The notes under the pieces are model-generated. The model saw only the letters and a program-made list of their open reading frames with translations, searched no databases and was not told the DNA's origin. Positions 10,590 to 22,500 of a DNA stretch of 64,000 bases are shown here, one piece after another. This DNA is from Crotophaga sulcirostris (Eukaryota; Chordata; Aves; Cuculiformes; Crotophagidae): assembly GCA_013397455.1 (NCBI GenBank), contig VYZB01000016.1, forward strand, positions 2,905,886-2,969,885, read 5' to 3'. A program made the position numbers and the translations under genes. Position 1 is the stretch's first letter. Every line of letters begins with the position of its first letter.

Positions 10590-10826
10590 CTGCAGTTCCT
10601 CAAAATCTGTAATCAGTCTGTTTTCCAATACAGTAATTTTTGCAAGGAAATAAAACGATGGCGTGTGACGCACTGCAAAGTAAAAATTGTGCATACTTGG
10701 CTCTCTGTGATTTGCTACTGCAGTTTTCACTCTATTCCTTGGAACTCTGACAAATGCAACCATATATACTGCATATTGTAAATATTGCAGTGATAGGTCC
10801 TCTGTATTTAATATTTTATAGTTGTT
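10590..10826 (-). CDS. Candidate coding exon, 79 codons (phase 0 to phase 0)
   Basis: A classic acceptor region (GTGTTTAGCCATTTTCACAG, with a second AG four bases on) precedes the exon and the donor ACTGCAG|GTATAG follows it at 10590/10589. Start 10826 gives phase 0; start 10830 gives phase 2. CpG-containing codons (CGT, ACG, TCG) sit together near 10650-10672 in otherwise CpG-poor DNA. The product alternates hydrophobic and polar residues (YLQYAVYMVAFVRVPRNRV, FYFLAKITVLENRL), as in a folded domain, but I do not recognise it. Confidence 0.6.
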
Positions 10827-11016
10827 CTTGCTGTGAAAATGGCTAAACACAAGTAGCTTTTAATGAGAAATTAATTTAAACTTGTTGATAACTTAATGGT
10901 TTACATGATTTGAGGGCTGTGAATGTATATCACATGTACTTTGTATTCTGGCTGTGCCTGCTGGTGAAAAACTTGAAAACACAATTTTCTTCATATTTGA
11001 TATAATTATTACATAC

Positions 11017-11124
11017 CTTACTCTTTTCACTTTCTTTCTTAGGACTTCTGTTCATGAAACCATCTCTAGTTAAAGGAAACAACACACTTACTGCAGATAG
11101 GTAATCATTCTGTTCTAGTAGTAT
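11017..11124 (-). CDS. Candidate coding exon, 36 codons (phase 0 to phase 0)
   Basis: A T-rich acceptor (GTTTTGGTTTCTTTATGAG) precedes 11124 and a strong donor (AGTAAG|GTATGT) follows 11017. The 108 bases are open and in phase with the next exon if that starts at 10826. The product begins ILLEQNDYLSAVSVLF and ends with a Lys/Glu/Ser-rich tail. An alternative acceptor (AGAACAG before 11109) keeps the same frame. Confidence 0.45.
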
Positions 11125-13613
11125 CTCATAAAGAAACCAAAACAAACCCCCCTTTTGTGTATCACTTTAAAAAAAATATTATCTATTAGCTTATTTGACC
11201 TGAAATCCACTATGAAAATGCTGAATGTTAAACTACATTGGACTATAAGCTGGACTTTTAGCTTTCCGCTGAACCACTAATTTTTTTTTTCTATTTTAAT
11301 CTTGTGAATTTTTTCACGTTTTCTCTGAGGGTATTCACATATAAATAAATAAGACCTAAAGATGCCCTTCAAGTGGAAGATTGCTAGTAATGCTTTCTAG
11401 TTAAAATTTATGTGAAATTTCTGTAAATTTTTGTAAACTGTAAAATCAGCTCTCAGTTGAAAGAATTGCATGAGTTTGAAGAGCAACAATTGCTCAATAC
11501 ATCAGTTTCCTTCGCACAAAAAGCACTCCATGCTTTTGAAACAAAAATCTGCTATTTCTAATTTCATCTTGTGGTTTACAAAACAAACATTCTTCCATTC
11601 TACTTGTTTATTTTATATCACTTTTCAGTGTTGAACTAGTTTAAAAAAAAAAAAAAATAAATCGTAGCACCCAATTTTGCCAGTATTCATGCATGTTCAA
11701 ACCAGGATTAGAAACATGGAAATGAGAGCACGCGCAGAATAATTTTCAGTGTTCTAGGTCCAATATCAGCCTTGGAATACATCACTGTGAGGTCTGAAAA
11801 ATCAAGTATCAAAATGGCACGATGCTAATACTTGTTTCTTTCACATCAGTTCATTCTCACCACTTATGGTAGTACCCATGGTTTTGCTGTTAAAACCAAA
11901 ATTGTCATGTGGTTCCTTTCTGGTGCAAAATATTTCTTACACCACATTTGAATAAATTTAAGACCTTTCATATTTTTTTCTGACTTTGAGTGTTATCTTG
12001 TCCATGCAGCAATTATAACCTGCTCTGTGTGTGCAAAATGATGCAAATATTTTGAAAGTAATAGCTGGCAAATCAGAAAAAGTGAAAATCACTCTCTACT
12101 TGAAGACACTTTATATAAAGAGCAAGTTAGAAAATAGTAAATCTATAGTTTTACATTGAAAAGTGACTCTGAGGTGTGCACTATTGAGTGTGTAATATAA
12201 CCTGCTGAATACTGAAGGGTTATATCTCCATTCTTTGCGACTACAAAGAATTATAACATTTATATGAGAACTTAAAATGCCAGAAAAGCTGGTAAAATGT
12301 GACTGGTGCTCTATTTAACTGAATTTTCTTATTTGTTAACATGTGTATTCGTAAATGCTGAAGAATTAGCTATTTTGATAAGAGGACTTTGACACTTTAT
12401 TCTTGTCTGTTTTTTTGTGACGCATTTGTGCTGCCTGGTCTAATTTGGATTTAAATTCAAAACCTTTGTATAATTTCAAAGTAATAAGTACCTTGAAACC
12501 TGTTTTTTTAGATTCAAATATCTGATTGTTTTGTCCTATTTATTCTCCATGTTTTAATTTCCTGTAATACAGTTTTTAAAAATATCAAGTAAATAATTCA
12601 TAATGGTCTTAAATAGGTAAATAATACCTAGGTTTTGTACTTTTATTTTATTTAGTTTTATTTCTGATCTGGTTTTGCAGTTAATTTAGCATAATTTCAT
12701 ATTAATTTCTTATTACTTCAGTGAATTTTGCATCTTCGCTGATGTTAAATCTTTGTACATATGCAGCTGGTGAGAAAAGTAGTAGTGTCAGTGAATTTTA
12801 GATTCCAGTGCACTTTCTTTAAAAAAAAAATCTTTTGGACAGAATGTGAAAAGCTATGGAAAGAATTAACATTACTTAATTTTCTTTACATTGTTTGATA
12901 ATTTGCTATACAGGAGGCCAGTGGAAACCTCTTCCTGTTTTACTATGTGTTAAAAGAGCTAAATGTAACCTTTGTCAGTGGCACTGGAGAGCTCTTATAC
13001 AAAGTAATTTTCTGCTAAATTGAAAGCTTCTCATAGTCAATAATCACTTTATGTAATAGACATATATCTTATCTTGTAGTGCCATTATCATACAAAGGTG
13101 CTCTATAGTGAGGAATTTTCTTAGGTAGGCCAGCTGTTTGGTTAAAATTCAGTAATGGGGTGAATCAATTTCTTGATATCCATGTAAAAGGGTTTTAGAC
13201 TATAGTCAGGTAGTGACTGGCTATAGAGTCCTCTCAATCTGTCATTGATACTCTATGAATTAATGGTAAAAGCATGACTATGTTGGTTTAGGAAGCTAAT
13301 TTGGTCTCCTTTACATTCTGAATGGCTTTGTCTCTTGTTTACTAGGTACCCTTTATCACTTTGTAGTGTCACTTTTTATACTGATTTACATGATACTTTT
13401 CTTCCTGTCTTTCTTTGCTTTCCTTATCTGATACTGTGCCGAAGCCAATGTGCAAACAAGCTTATGATGTCCTTTCCTAATAAATCCACATTTGTTACTG
13501 GCTGCCTTTGCTGTATATGGTCTGGATTTTTCTGGATATGCCAGGTATGATCAGGCACGAGTTTTAATTCAGGGAAATTAAGCAGAATAACCTAGTCTGC
13601 CTTGTTAGAGCAC
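11125..13613. other. Intronic DNA, no feature recognised
   Basis: AT-rich sequence with simple tracts (A14 near 11643, A10 near 12822) and no repeat body or splice-bounded open block that I can support. Confidence 0.5.
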
Positions 13614-13761
13614 TTCATGGCAAAATTGTCTTTTGAGGTCAGGTCGGAGGACTACATAGCTGTTGAGAGGCTGCAGCAAACTACTTAATAAAAAATACGA
13701 GGTATGCCGTGTTTTGTCTGAAATTTCACATCTCTTTAGGGCTTGAAAGACTGACTCAGGG
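13614..13761 (-). CDS. Candidate coding exon, 49 codons (phase 2 to phase 0)
   Basis: The acceptor is excellent (GATCCTTCTAACCTACAG before 13761). One frame is open to a TAA near 13606; the other two stop almost at once. The block keeps CpGs (CGG, TCG, CGA codons). A donor CATGAA|GTGCTC at 13614/13613 gives phase 0, matching the exon at 11124, though this donor is weak. The product reads PESVFQALKRCEISDK and later LLQPLNSYVVLRPDLKRQF. If the donor is not used the frame ends six bases later, and this would be a terminal exon. Confidence 0.45.
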
Positions 13762-16317
13762 CTGTAGGTTAGAAGGATCTTTTCATTCAGGAGCCACAAA
13801 TCTGTGGTTCTTTCTATAGGAATACACCTAAGTGAGAGGAGCTTATTCTCTTTAAAAGGACAGTAATAGTGATTGCAGGCAGCTCCTGGTGCTTAGGGCA
13901 CTTGCACAGACAGTGGAAACATCAGTCTTTCAGTCTGCCATCTTTTGAAGGGACTTCGGTTAACTCCTGTGTCCTACAAGAACAGCAGGCTGGGTTATTA
14001 CTGTGCAACAAGTAATTTTGAGAGACAAGTAGAAATAACCAAAGAGCATTACTCTCAGATTCAGTGAATATAAGAGGAGGTCTTGGGTGTGCCACTAGAT
14101 TGCTTTTGGGTTTTTTTTTTCCATTACATATTTATTGGGTAAACAAATTAAATCCTATGAGCAGGAATTAGAATCCAGGTGTCAACTCAGTAAAGTTTTA
14201 AAGCTGTTCATTGCTAAGGTCGTAGACACACAGGCATTCAATGTCAGAATTGGATATAAAAGATCTGGCATTTAGGCATTGTTAGTGAATGTCAACTATT
14301 GTACTTGAAGAATGAATAGCTTTAGAAATGAGTTTACTGAAGTGTATAAGCCACCTTTCTATTATCACAATATTCTTATATGCTTTACAAAAACAGAATG
14401 CCTTTTTTTATTTAATCTGTTAGAGAATGTCACAGTTATAATTTTGGCCAGTAGAGAATTTAGACAGAGATCTTGAATGGAATTCCAGGATTCAAACAAC
14501 AACGTAGATCAAACAACTGTATCTTACTATAAGACACCAGGGAAAAATTTCTGTACTGTTTTATTGTCAAATGATAATGTTTAACAATCTTTAATAGAAA
14601 GGAAAAAAAATTAAGACTGCGTTTGGGTGCCTGTATAGTGGCAGTCATAACTAAACAACACAATTACTTTTAAAAAAATATTGAAAAGAAGGTATAAATC
14701 TAAGCTCTACTGTGCTAATGTGGTTTCCCCTTACTAAAATAGTGAGTAATGGATGTGTTCTGTATTTTGAAAATGTACATGTGGGAGTAAAAATATATTT
14801 CCAGTCAGTTCGTAGATGTCGCACATACAGTAGAGTGTCTTGTCAAATGCAATATGATCATTTTCTTTGTTGCTACTAATACATTGTTATTAGTCTTAAA
14901 AGTCTAAGTCTTAAAAGCTCCTTGATTTTCTGCATCTGTGTGTAATGATTATCTCATGATGCCAGCATAGTTGTTGTCAATGTTATCCCAATGATGAAAG
15001 GAGTAAATTAAAAGGCCAGCTGTCTTTTTCTGTACTTTTTTCCTTATTTAATACTGTTACGAATATTCATAGAACTCCTCGATTCATTCTTTATCCAACT
15101 GTTTAACCTGAGCCTATAGGATTGTTTAGTTTACTAAGAACTTTTCGGTGTTTGTTATTTCAAGAGAGTGGTAGTACGGCAAAAGGTAGGAATGCTAATT
15201 GTACTGCATTTCTTTGCGTTATAAAAGTCTAGGCATTTGTATGTACTTAAGCTACAAATATAAAGGAAGATGATTTTGTCTAATTACCAAAACAAGAGAG
15301 AGGTTCAGCTCATAAGCTATAACAAAAATGCTAAGCACTGTTTGTTTCTCTTTATAACAATAAAAGGCTAAACTGTCCTTCAAGATGAATGGGCAAAGCC
15401 TTCATAAAATTCATCTGTCTTAATACCGCTGGATGTGTGTAAAGTAAAATGATGACTTGCATTTGTGTAGAGAGCAGATATTAAAGAATGTTTTTGAGGC
15501 ATCACTATGCCGTAACCAGAATTATAAATATTCATAAGGACAGTGGAAAAGAATTTTAAAGAATCAAATTTGGAAGTCTAGAAAAAAGGTTTCTTCTTAG
15601 TGTTTCAGTTTATGCATTTTCTTACATTAACATTACTCTTGGCAGAAGAGTTTAGTAAAGTGAGGGAGAAAAATATTCTGAAATGCAGAGAGCTTTAAAT
15701 TTTACCACCGGAAGTGTGCCAGCCAATTTTCTAGAAGCTAATGTACATTTCACAAATGATGAGTGAGAGCTGAAAGTATTGTGATTATTGCTTATAATCA
15801 ATAAAAGGATCAACTACAAGGTTTCCTGAATATTAATGAAACTGGTTACTACCCAAAGCTCCCTGCTTCACTTAGTCAGAAGTGTAGCTTTTTCAGGAGC
15901 ATTTCAAAAGTGGTCCCAAGGTACAAGTATCCTTATAAGATTTATTGTGAATTTCTAAGTTATTAGCAGAATTGACAATGGTTTTTGGTAGGTGCATATA
16001 ATTTTACTGTTTTAATGCAAGCCACTCAGACTACCTCTGTAAACTGTTATATTGCAAATACATGTTTCATCCAGCACCATGTGTATCATTTTGGGATGCT
16101 ATTCAATACATAGGTCTACAGCTCAGCATATCTCAAGATAATTAAAGACTAGGGGCAAAGGAAGAAAGGACTGCAGTTTCACTTGTTATCTCTTTTGGTT
16201 CCAGGACAGTGCATTATACAGAATTTCAAGACAATCTTGTACTAAAAATGTGTGCTAACTTGCTAATATAGTTGTACTAGAGGAGCATCCTGTGCTTATG
16301 ACATTGGTGATGTTGAA
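13762..16317. other. Intronic DNA, no firm feature
   Basis: AT-rich. Near 14525-14600 there is a minus-strand acceptor-like run (TTTTTTTTCCTTTCTATTAAAG) and a donor-like CTTATA|GTAAGA about 61 bases on, but the phase does not fit the neighbouring candidates. I see nothing else. Confidence 0.45.
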
Positions 16318-16992
16318 AGTACTTGGGAGTACTCGTAGATAGGAAACTCAACATGAGCCAGCAGTGTGACCAAGTGACCAAGGCGGCCAGTGGTATCCTG
16401 GTCTGCATCAGAAATAGTGTGGCCAGCAGGACCAGAGAAGTTATCATCCCCTTATACTGAGCACTGGTTAGGCCACACCTTGAGTATGGTGTACAGTTCT
16501 GGGCCCCTCAGTTTGAGAAAGATGTCAAGATACTGGAGTGTGTCCAGAGGAGAGCAACGAAGATGGTGAAGGGGCTGGAGTACAAGGCCTGTGAGGAGCG
16601 ACTGAGGGAGCTGGGGCTGTTTAGCCTGGAGAAGAGGAGTCTTAGGGGAGACCTTATTACTCTCCACAGCTACCTAAAAGGAGGTTGTAGTCAGGCAGGG
16701 GTTGGTCTCTTCTCTCAGGTGACCAGTGACAGAACAAGAGGACATGGTCTCAAGCTTCGTCGGGAGAGGTTTAGGCTTGATATTAGGAAGAAATTCTTCA
16801 CTGTAAGGGTGATTGGCCATTGGAATGCGCTGCCCAGGGAGGTGGTGGAGTTCCCATCCCTGGAGGTGTTTAAGAAGAGATTGGATGAGGCACTTAGTAC
16901 CATGGTTTAGAAGATGACTTGGTGTTAGTGTTGGGTTACAAGTTGGACTCGATGATCTCAAAGGTCCTTTCGAGCTTTGTGATACTGTGAAA
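16318..16992 (+). mobile_element. CR1 retroposon, 5'-truncated 3' end
   Basis: Translation gives the end of CR1 ORF2: [44 protein letters not shown], then a 115-codon open end (16563-16910) running through [19 protein letters not shown] to a stop, then the CR1 3' tail (GATGATCTCAAAGGTCC). The copy keeps only the C-terminal portion past the reverse-transcriptase core. A TGA at 16458-16460 replaces the Ser codon seen in the otherwise similar copy at 49.3 kb, so the copy is dead even where open. Confidence 0.92.
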
Positions 16993-17509
16993 GATCAGGA
17001 AAACTGAAGAAAGAGGTGGAAAGCCTTGCAGGATACCACTGGCTCCTCTGACTCTCAAAGTTTTTTTGAGTGAGGGGAACTGGCTCAAAATGTAATGGTT
17101 CTGACTCAAGCGTATAGAATGAGACAAGGCTGAAGCATGCAGTTGTTTGTACAGAGTTGAAAACTTGGCATTTGAAGAAAGTATTGCTGGATTAATTTTT
17201 TTTTTTCCCAGCCTAGAGGAGAGATTCCAACAGAGGGGAGCTAAACAGTCTTCCATTAGCTAAAAGGTAATTCAAAATAAAATGAAGATGCTCTACTCAT
17301 GACAGTGCACAGTGTCAGGACAATGCAGCAGGCACCTGATGTTTCAGGGAAATTTCTGCTGGATGTAAGATCATGAGAACAAACTTGGAAATAGGTAGCC
17401 CAGAGAACTGTTGTGCTCCCCCTTAACTGCAAATGAAATTCAGGACTCTGAGCTTGATAGGACCCTGGATGTCCTAGTATTATGTCCTGCTTTCAACAGA
17501 AGGTTAAAT
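16993..17509. other. Intronic DNA between two CR1 copies
   Basis: Non-repetitive by eye apart from a T9 tract near 17199. The copies on either side point away from each other at the 5' ends, with their 3' tails facing across this gap. Confidence 0.5.
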
Positions 17510-19027
17510 TATAGAGTCATAGAATTGTTAGGTTGGAAAAGAGCTTTGAGATCATCAAGTCCAACTATACCTGTCCTCTGCTAAACCATGTCCCCTAGAA
17601 ACTCATCTACCCGTATTCTAAACACCTCAAGGGAAGGTGAATCAACCACCTCCCTCGGCAGTCTTTTCCACTGTCTAATCACCCTTTCAGTGAAGAATTT
17701 GTTCTTAATATACAGCCTAAACCTGCCCTGACGCATCTTATGACCATTTCCTCTATTCCTGTTGCCTGTTACTTGGGAGAAGAGACCAACACTCGCTTTG
17801 CCACAACCTCCTTTCAGGTAGCTGTAGACAGTGATGAGGTCTCCCTTCAGCCTCCTCTTCTCCAAGCTAAACAACCCTAGCTCCCTCAGCTGCTGATTGT
17901 AAGATTTGTTCTCCGGCCCCTTCACCAGCCTCGTTGCCCTTCTCTGGACATGTTCCAACACCTCAATGTCCTTCTTGTAATGAGGGGCCCATAACTGAGC
18001 ACAGCACTTGAGGTGTGGCCTCACCAGTGCTGAGTACAGGGGCACAATCACTTCCCTCGTCCTGCTGGCCACGCTGTTTCTGATACAGGCCAAGATGCCA
18101 TTGGCCTTCTTGGCCACTTGGGCACAATGCTGGCTCATATTCAGCCAGTTGTCGATCAGCACCCTGAGGTCCTTCTCTGACAGACAGCTCTCCAGCCATT
18201 CTCCCCAAAGCCTGAAACACTGCGTGGAGTTGTTGTGTCCCAAGTGCAGGACTTGGCACTTGGTCTTGTAAAACCTCATCCCGTTGGTTTCAGCCCATCG
18301 ATCCAGCCTGTCCAGATCTCTCTGCAGAGCCTCCCTTCCTTCAAGCAGCTCGACACTGCCACACAGCTTAGTGTCATCTGCAAACTTGCTAAGGGTGCAC
18401 TCAATCCCCTCATCCAGATCGTTGATAAAGATATTGAACAGGACTGGCCCCAGCACTGAACCTTGGAGGATGCCACTTGTGACCGGCCTCCAACTGGATT
18501 TAACTCCATTTACCACCACCCTTTGGACGCGGCCTTCCAGGCAGTTTTTTACCCAGCAGAGGCTGCGCCAGTCCAGGCCAATGGCAGCCAGTTTCTCAAG
18601 CAGAATACTGTGAGAAACGGTGTCAAAGGCTGTACCAAAGTCCAGGTACTCCACATCCACAGCCTTTCCCTCATCCATTAACCAGGTAGCCCTGTCATAG
18701 GTGGAGATAAGGTTGGCCTGACAGGACCTGCCTTTCATGAACCCATGTTGACTGGGCCCGATCACCTGGTTGTCCTGCATGTGCTGTGTGATAGCACTCA
18801 AGATGATCTGCCCTGTGACCTTCCCCAGTATCGAGGTCAAGCTGACAGGTCTGTAATTTCCCAGATCATCTCTCCGGCCCTTCTTGTAAATGGGCATAAC
18901 ATTTGTCAGTCTCCAGTCAAGTGGCACTTCCCCAGTCAACCAGGACTGCTGTAAGATGAGGGAAATGGGTTTGGCGAGGACCTCTGCCAGTTCCCTCAAT
19001 ACCCTTGAATGTATCCCTTCCGACCCC
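17510..19027 (-). mobile_element. CR1 retroposon with open reverse-transcriptase frame, 5'-truncated
   Basis: The 3' tail (complement of TCATAGAATTGTTAGGTTGGAAAAG) is at the left, and the element runs to about 19027 on the right. It carries most of ORF2 from just before the reverse-transcriptase domain to the natural C-terminus; the endonuclease domain and 5' region are absent, as in most CR1 insertions, which truncate during reverse transcription. Because 482 codons remain free of stops, this is the youngest-looking CR1 in the window. Confidence 0.95.
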
Positions 19028-19029
19028 AT
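17581..19029 (-). CDS. CR1 ORF2 fragment: reverse transcriptase, 482 codons open
   Basis: The minus-strand frame encodes the reverse transcriptase of a CR1 LINE, which copies element RNA into DNA at a nicked target. Visible in order: a fingers region with YRPVSL (about residue 59), GFMKGRSC (about 96), motif [10 protein letters not shown] (about 128-136, catalytic Asp kept), [11 protein letters not shown] (about 185-195), motif C FADD (about 216-219, both catalytic Asp kept), then GMRF-KTKC and the C-terminal CR1 domain ([32 protein letters not shown]), ending in a stop after FLGDMV. The N-terminal endonuclease is missing, so this is not an autonomous gene, and no promoter is visible. Confidence 0.93.
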   Translation of the reverse strand: MGSEGIHSRVLRELAEVLAKPISLILQQSWLTGEVPLDWRLTNVMPIYKKGRRDDLGNYRPVSLTSILGKVTGQIILSAITQHMQDNQVIGPSQHGFMKGRSCQANLISTYDRATWLMDEGKAVDVEYLDFGTAFDTVSHSILLEKLAAIGLDWRSLCWVKNCLEGRVQRVVVNGVKSSWRPVTSGILQGSVLGPVLFNIFINDLDEGIECTLSKFADDTKLCGSVELLEGREALQRDLDRLDRWAETNGMRFYKTKCQVLHLGHNNSTQCFRLWGEWLESCLSEKDLRVLIDNWLNMSQHCAQVAKKANGILACIRNSVASRTREVIVPLYSALVRPHLKCCAQLWAPHYKKDIEVLEHVQRRATRLVKGPENKSYNQQLRELGLFSLEKRRLKGDLITVYSYLKGGCGKASVGLFSQVTGNRNRGNGHKMRQGRFRLYIKNKFFTERVIRQWKRLPREVVDSPSLEVFRIRVDEFLGDMV

Positions 19030-19062
19030 CTGGTTGAACCAGATGATCTTCAGAGATCCCTT
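19028..19062 (+). mobile_element. CR1 3' tail fragment, opposite orientation
   Basis: The bases GTTGAACCAGATGATCTTCA and the following AGAGATCCCTTCTAAC match the 3' untranslated end of CR1 in + orientation, abutting the 5' break of the minus-strand copy at 17510-19027. It is too short to assign to a subfamily. Confidence 0.55.
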
Positions 19063-19126
19063 CTAACATCTGCATTTTGGGGATTCAAGACTAGTAAGAG
19101 CCTGATGCATTCCTTATTTCTGCGTT

Positions 19127-19522
19127 TAGGTTGGAAAGGACCTTTGAGATCACCAAGTCCAAACGTAAACCGAACACTGCCAAGTCCACCACTAAACCAT
19201 GTCCCTGAGTGCTACATCTGCATGTCTTTTAAGTAACTTCCAGGGATGGTGGCTCAACCACTAGCCTGGACAGCCTGTTCCAGTACTTGGTAACTCTTTC
19301 AGTGAATTAATACTTCCTAACATCCAGCTTAATCTCCCCTGTCGCAACTTGAGGCCATTTCCTCTCATTCTGTCACTTCTTACTTTGGAGAAGAGACCAA
19401 AGCCCACCTCGCTACAGACTCCTTCACGTAGCTGTAAAGAGCAGTAAGGTCTCTGCTCAGCCTTCTTTTCTCCCGACTAAACAATCCCCGTTCCCTCAGC
19501 CACTCCTCATGGGACTTGATAG
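19127..19522 (-). mobile_element. CR1 retroposon 3' end, moderately decayed
   Basis: It starts with the CR1 tail in reverse (TTTAGGTTGGAAAGGACCTT), followed by the complement of the ORF2 C-terminus (ACCTCCAGGGATGGTGGCTC-like and CTCAGCCACTCCTCATGGGA-like blocks). Several frameshifts and stops break the frame. It sits about 100 bases right of the 482-codon CR1 in the same orientation. Confidence 0.9.
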
Positions 19523-22500
19523 CAAATAGGTTTATAATCAAGTATTTTCATATTCATAGAGAAAACTGTATGTGTGGAAGAATTAAGCAGCTTCATGTAA
19601 CATCTCAGAGTCAGTATTAATAATTTTTGCTTAGGGACTGATTGGTAACTCACTTTACAAGGAATGTTAAGACTACTGTTTACACTGCGGCATACTCTAA
19701 GGAAAGAACAAGCAGATTAGTGTGTACTCTCATTCCTGTGACACAGGAAAACCATGGGATTTGGGGTGGTGGTGTTGGTTTGTTTTGAGTAGCTCTGAGG
19801 TGTGATTTTGTGTTTGGTTTAAGGGGTTTGGGGGAGTTTTCTTTTGTTTTATTTTTCTGTTTGTTTTTTTGAAAAACTGCATGAGGGTGTTGGAGGGACT
19901 GCAGAGACTGCTAAGATTCCATGTTACCTTGGCTGTCTAGGGTGGTGCATACTGTGCTTGTAATAACCACTGTCTGTCTACAGTGGACTTTGGAGGAATC
20001 TTGGTAATGGTGCCTGGATTTCCTCTTGGAAGAGGCTAGAATGACTAGATTACCCTAAAACAAACTCTGTATGAATATGAAGGTCATTCTATCACAAAAT
20101 ATCATCAGATCAGACTTCTCTTTGGGCATCCTGAATTTCAAATATACTGAAAATGTTATAGGTGCATGTTGTATGCTTTAGAATGTACACCTGGTCTAAC
20201 TGTGGAGGTCCAAATGGTGTTCAGCTATGTGTGAACATCTGAAGAATCAGAGTAGCCCTGATGAGCTATTTGTGATTTTTTTTTTTCCTAGAGAAGCAGT
20301 ATGTGTCTTCACAAACAATTCAAAATGAACACTGTGATGAAGCAAGCATAAGATGGATTAAAAATTCTCGCTAAAATTAATCAAGGATCTTCTGAAGATG
20401 GGTACATGTATCTTCTGGGGGTTCAGATGATCAGCAGTTCAATTTCCTTTTATCTAGTTGGTGGGGTTTTTTTGATGAATAGTTCTGAATTGGGGCACTT
20501 GCTTTTCTTTGTTTTCAAACTGGTGAAAGTCTGATTTATCCACTGTTTCTTGAATGGGTTAACTTAGGATGTAATTATGCATGATAGTGTTCAGATGTGT
20601 TATACGAGAAGGTATAGTCTTTTCATTTCTCTTCTCTGAAGTTTTTACTGAATAGTTGACTGAAATTATTCATGCATCTGCTGGTTATTTCTCATGTAAA
20701 TATTGTAGGTCATGATATTAAGAAAGGCTTAAATATTTGCTAGCCATGTTAATCTTACTGCCTAGTACAGCAGTTGCAGGTGGTCCAGAAAAAAAAATAG
20801 TTATGACTACACTATGTAATGGCATACTGACTATATGAAGTTACTGTAATGCATTGGTGTTATGCTTATATATATGTGCTACTGTATACACATGCTTGTC
20901 TCTATACATATCTATATAAACTAAAACTGCAAATTGTAATTTGTAATTATTCCTGAAAGGTGTCAACAGTTTTTGCAGGCAGTCAAGTCTAATAAAATCA
21001 TGCCATATGCTTTCACCAGCTTGTTCATAAATTCTGCCACTGAGACCCTTTAGACAGTAACAAATTATATACTTTGTGAGCATATAATCAATGAGCACTG
21101 AGTACTCCTTGCATAAAGCCAACTGGAGTGATTCCTGTGAAGAACTACCACTGAATGTGCTTCCATTTGAAGTCAGTTTTCTTCTGCTGCCTCCTACAAT
21201 TTATTATTGTAATTCTGTAAAGCAAAGTGGAGTGATCCATTGTCTTTTGTCTGATATCATGCGTCTTTGCTGGCTAAGTTCAGGAGAAAGGTACTATAAT
21301 TTCTTTCTGACAGAAACATCCTGAGGGTGCATACTTAATCCATTGCAGCAAGAAACTGGAGGAAATGTTTCCTGAGAGACTGCAATCCGTATGGACTGCA
21401 TTAATGTCCCTCACTTCCTCCTTTTCTGTATCTTCAGGAACTCAGGTGTAAGATTTTTGACAGACCTGTGTATTATGGTCATGGAAAACCTGAAGGAAAT
21501 GGAGGAAAACCTGAAGAAGGCTTCTCATCAAGCCTGATAGACTTAGCAGTTAAAACCAAAGAAACCTGTTCTTGAACAACTGTGGTAAATGCTTAGCTAT
21601 AGTGGGATCCAAATTAATAGTAATATCTCAACTAGATATTAAAAAGAAGGCAAACTTGTTGTAAAACTTCTACTATTTAGTGGTTGATACTGTTACGACT
21701 TTTAGAGGAAGTTTTTTTTATAGGAAGCATTGCTTATTTTGGGTAGAATACAAAACCAAAAATGTTAATTATGCATTAAAAGATTTTTTTAAAAAAAGAA
21801 ATAATCCTAATATCCAAGAGAACAGCTTCAAAATGTCCTTCTGGCAATACAGATTTTGTATTTTTGAAGAAGTATCATATGAAAAGGGAAAGGAATTTGA
21901 CCAAATTAAACATGGGCGTGCATCTATTAAGAGATGGAAAGTAATTGAAAAATTTGTTTAAATAATACTGTTTGGAATACAAAATAAGAACACAGCTTGG
22001 CAAATGTACATGAGACTTGCCTCAGTAATTTCATTGATTTTAATTGGAATTGTGAAAGTCTTATCTGCTTGGTTATCTTTTCCTTTTAAGGGTAGAAATT
22101 AGAAAAAGTATGGTGTTCTTTTTGCAGGTGGTTGTTGCTGATTTTATTATTTCAGCGAACAGATGTTCTATAAATACATCAGAAGCAAGCTAGACTGGCA
22201 GGCAGATCTGAAGGGCTACTTAAAAATTGATTGAAACACTGTATTCTCTAAAGAGTAACAGATATTTATTATCTATCTATTACATCTGAGGGCTTGAAAT
22301 GAAAAGCTAGTGACACTTTTGCATAATTCTGTATTTAAATGTAAGGAAGCTATAGAAATAACTTTTTAAAAAAAAGGGTTGCAATAGTACTGACTAGAGT
22401 ACCCAGTACATCAGTGAATATGATAGTTCTTCAGAATTGCTAACTTGATGTTTCCAGATAACTGTCTGGAATTACTGCTTGATGAATTAACTCTAGTTAG

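Noticed and set aside
14525..14600. Minus-strand 61-base block between good splice-like signals
   Set aside because: The only open frame enters in phase 0 and ends in phase 1, which fits neither neighbouring candidate.
18008..18681. Several + strand frames of 69-109 codons
   Set aside because: Antisense shadows of the CR1 reverse-transcriptase frame.
20841..21122. 93-codon minus-strand frame as an exon
   Set aside because: No convincing donor in phase, and the candidates at 23.7 and 13.8 kb join in phase without it.
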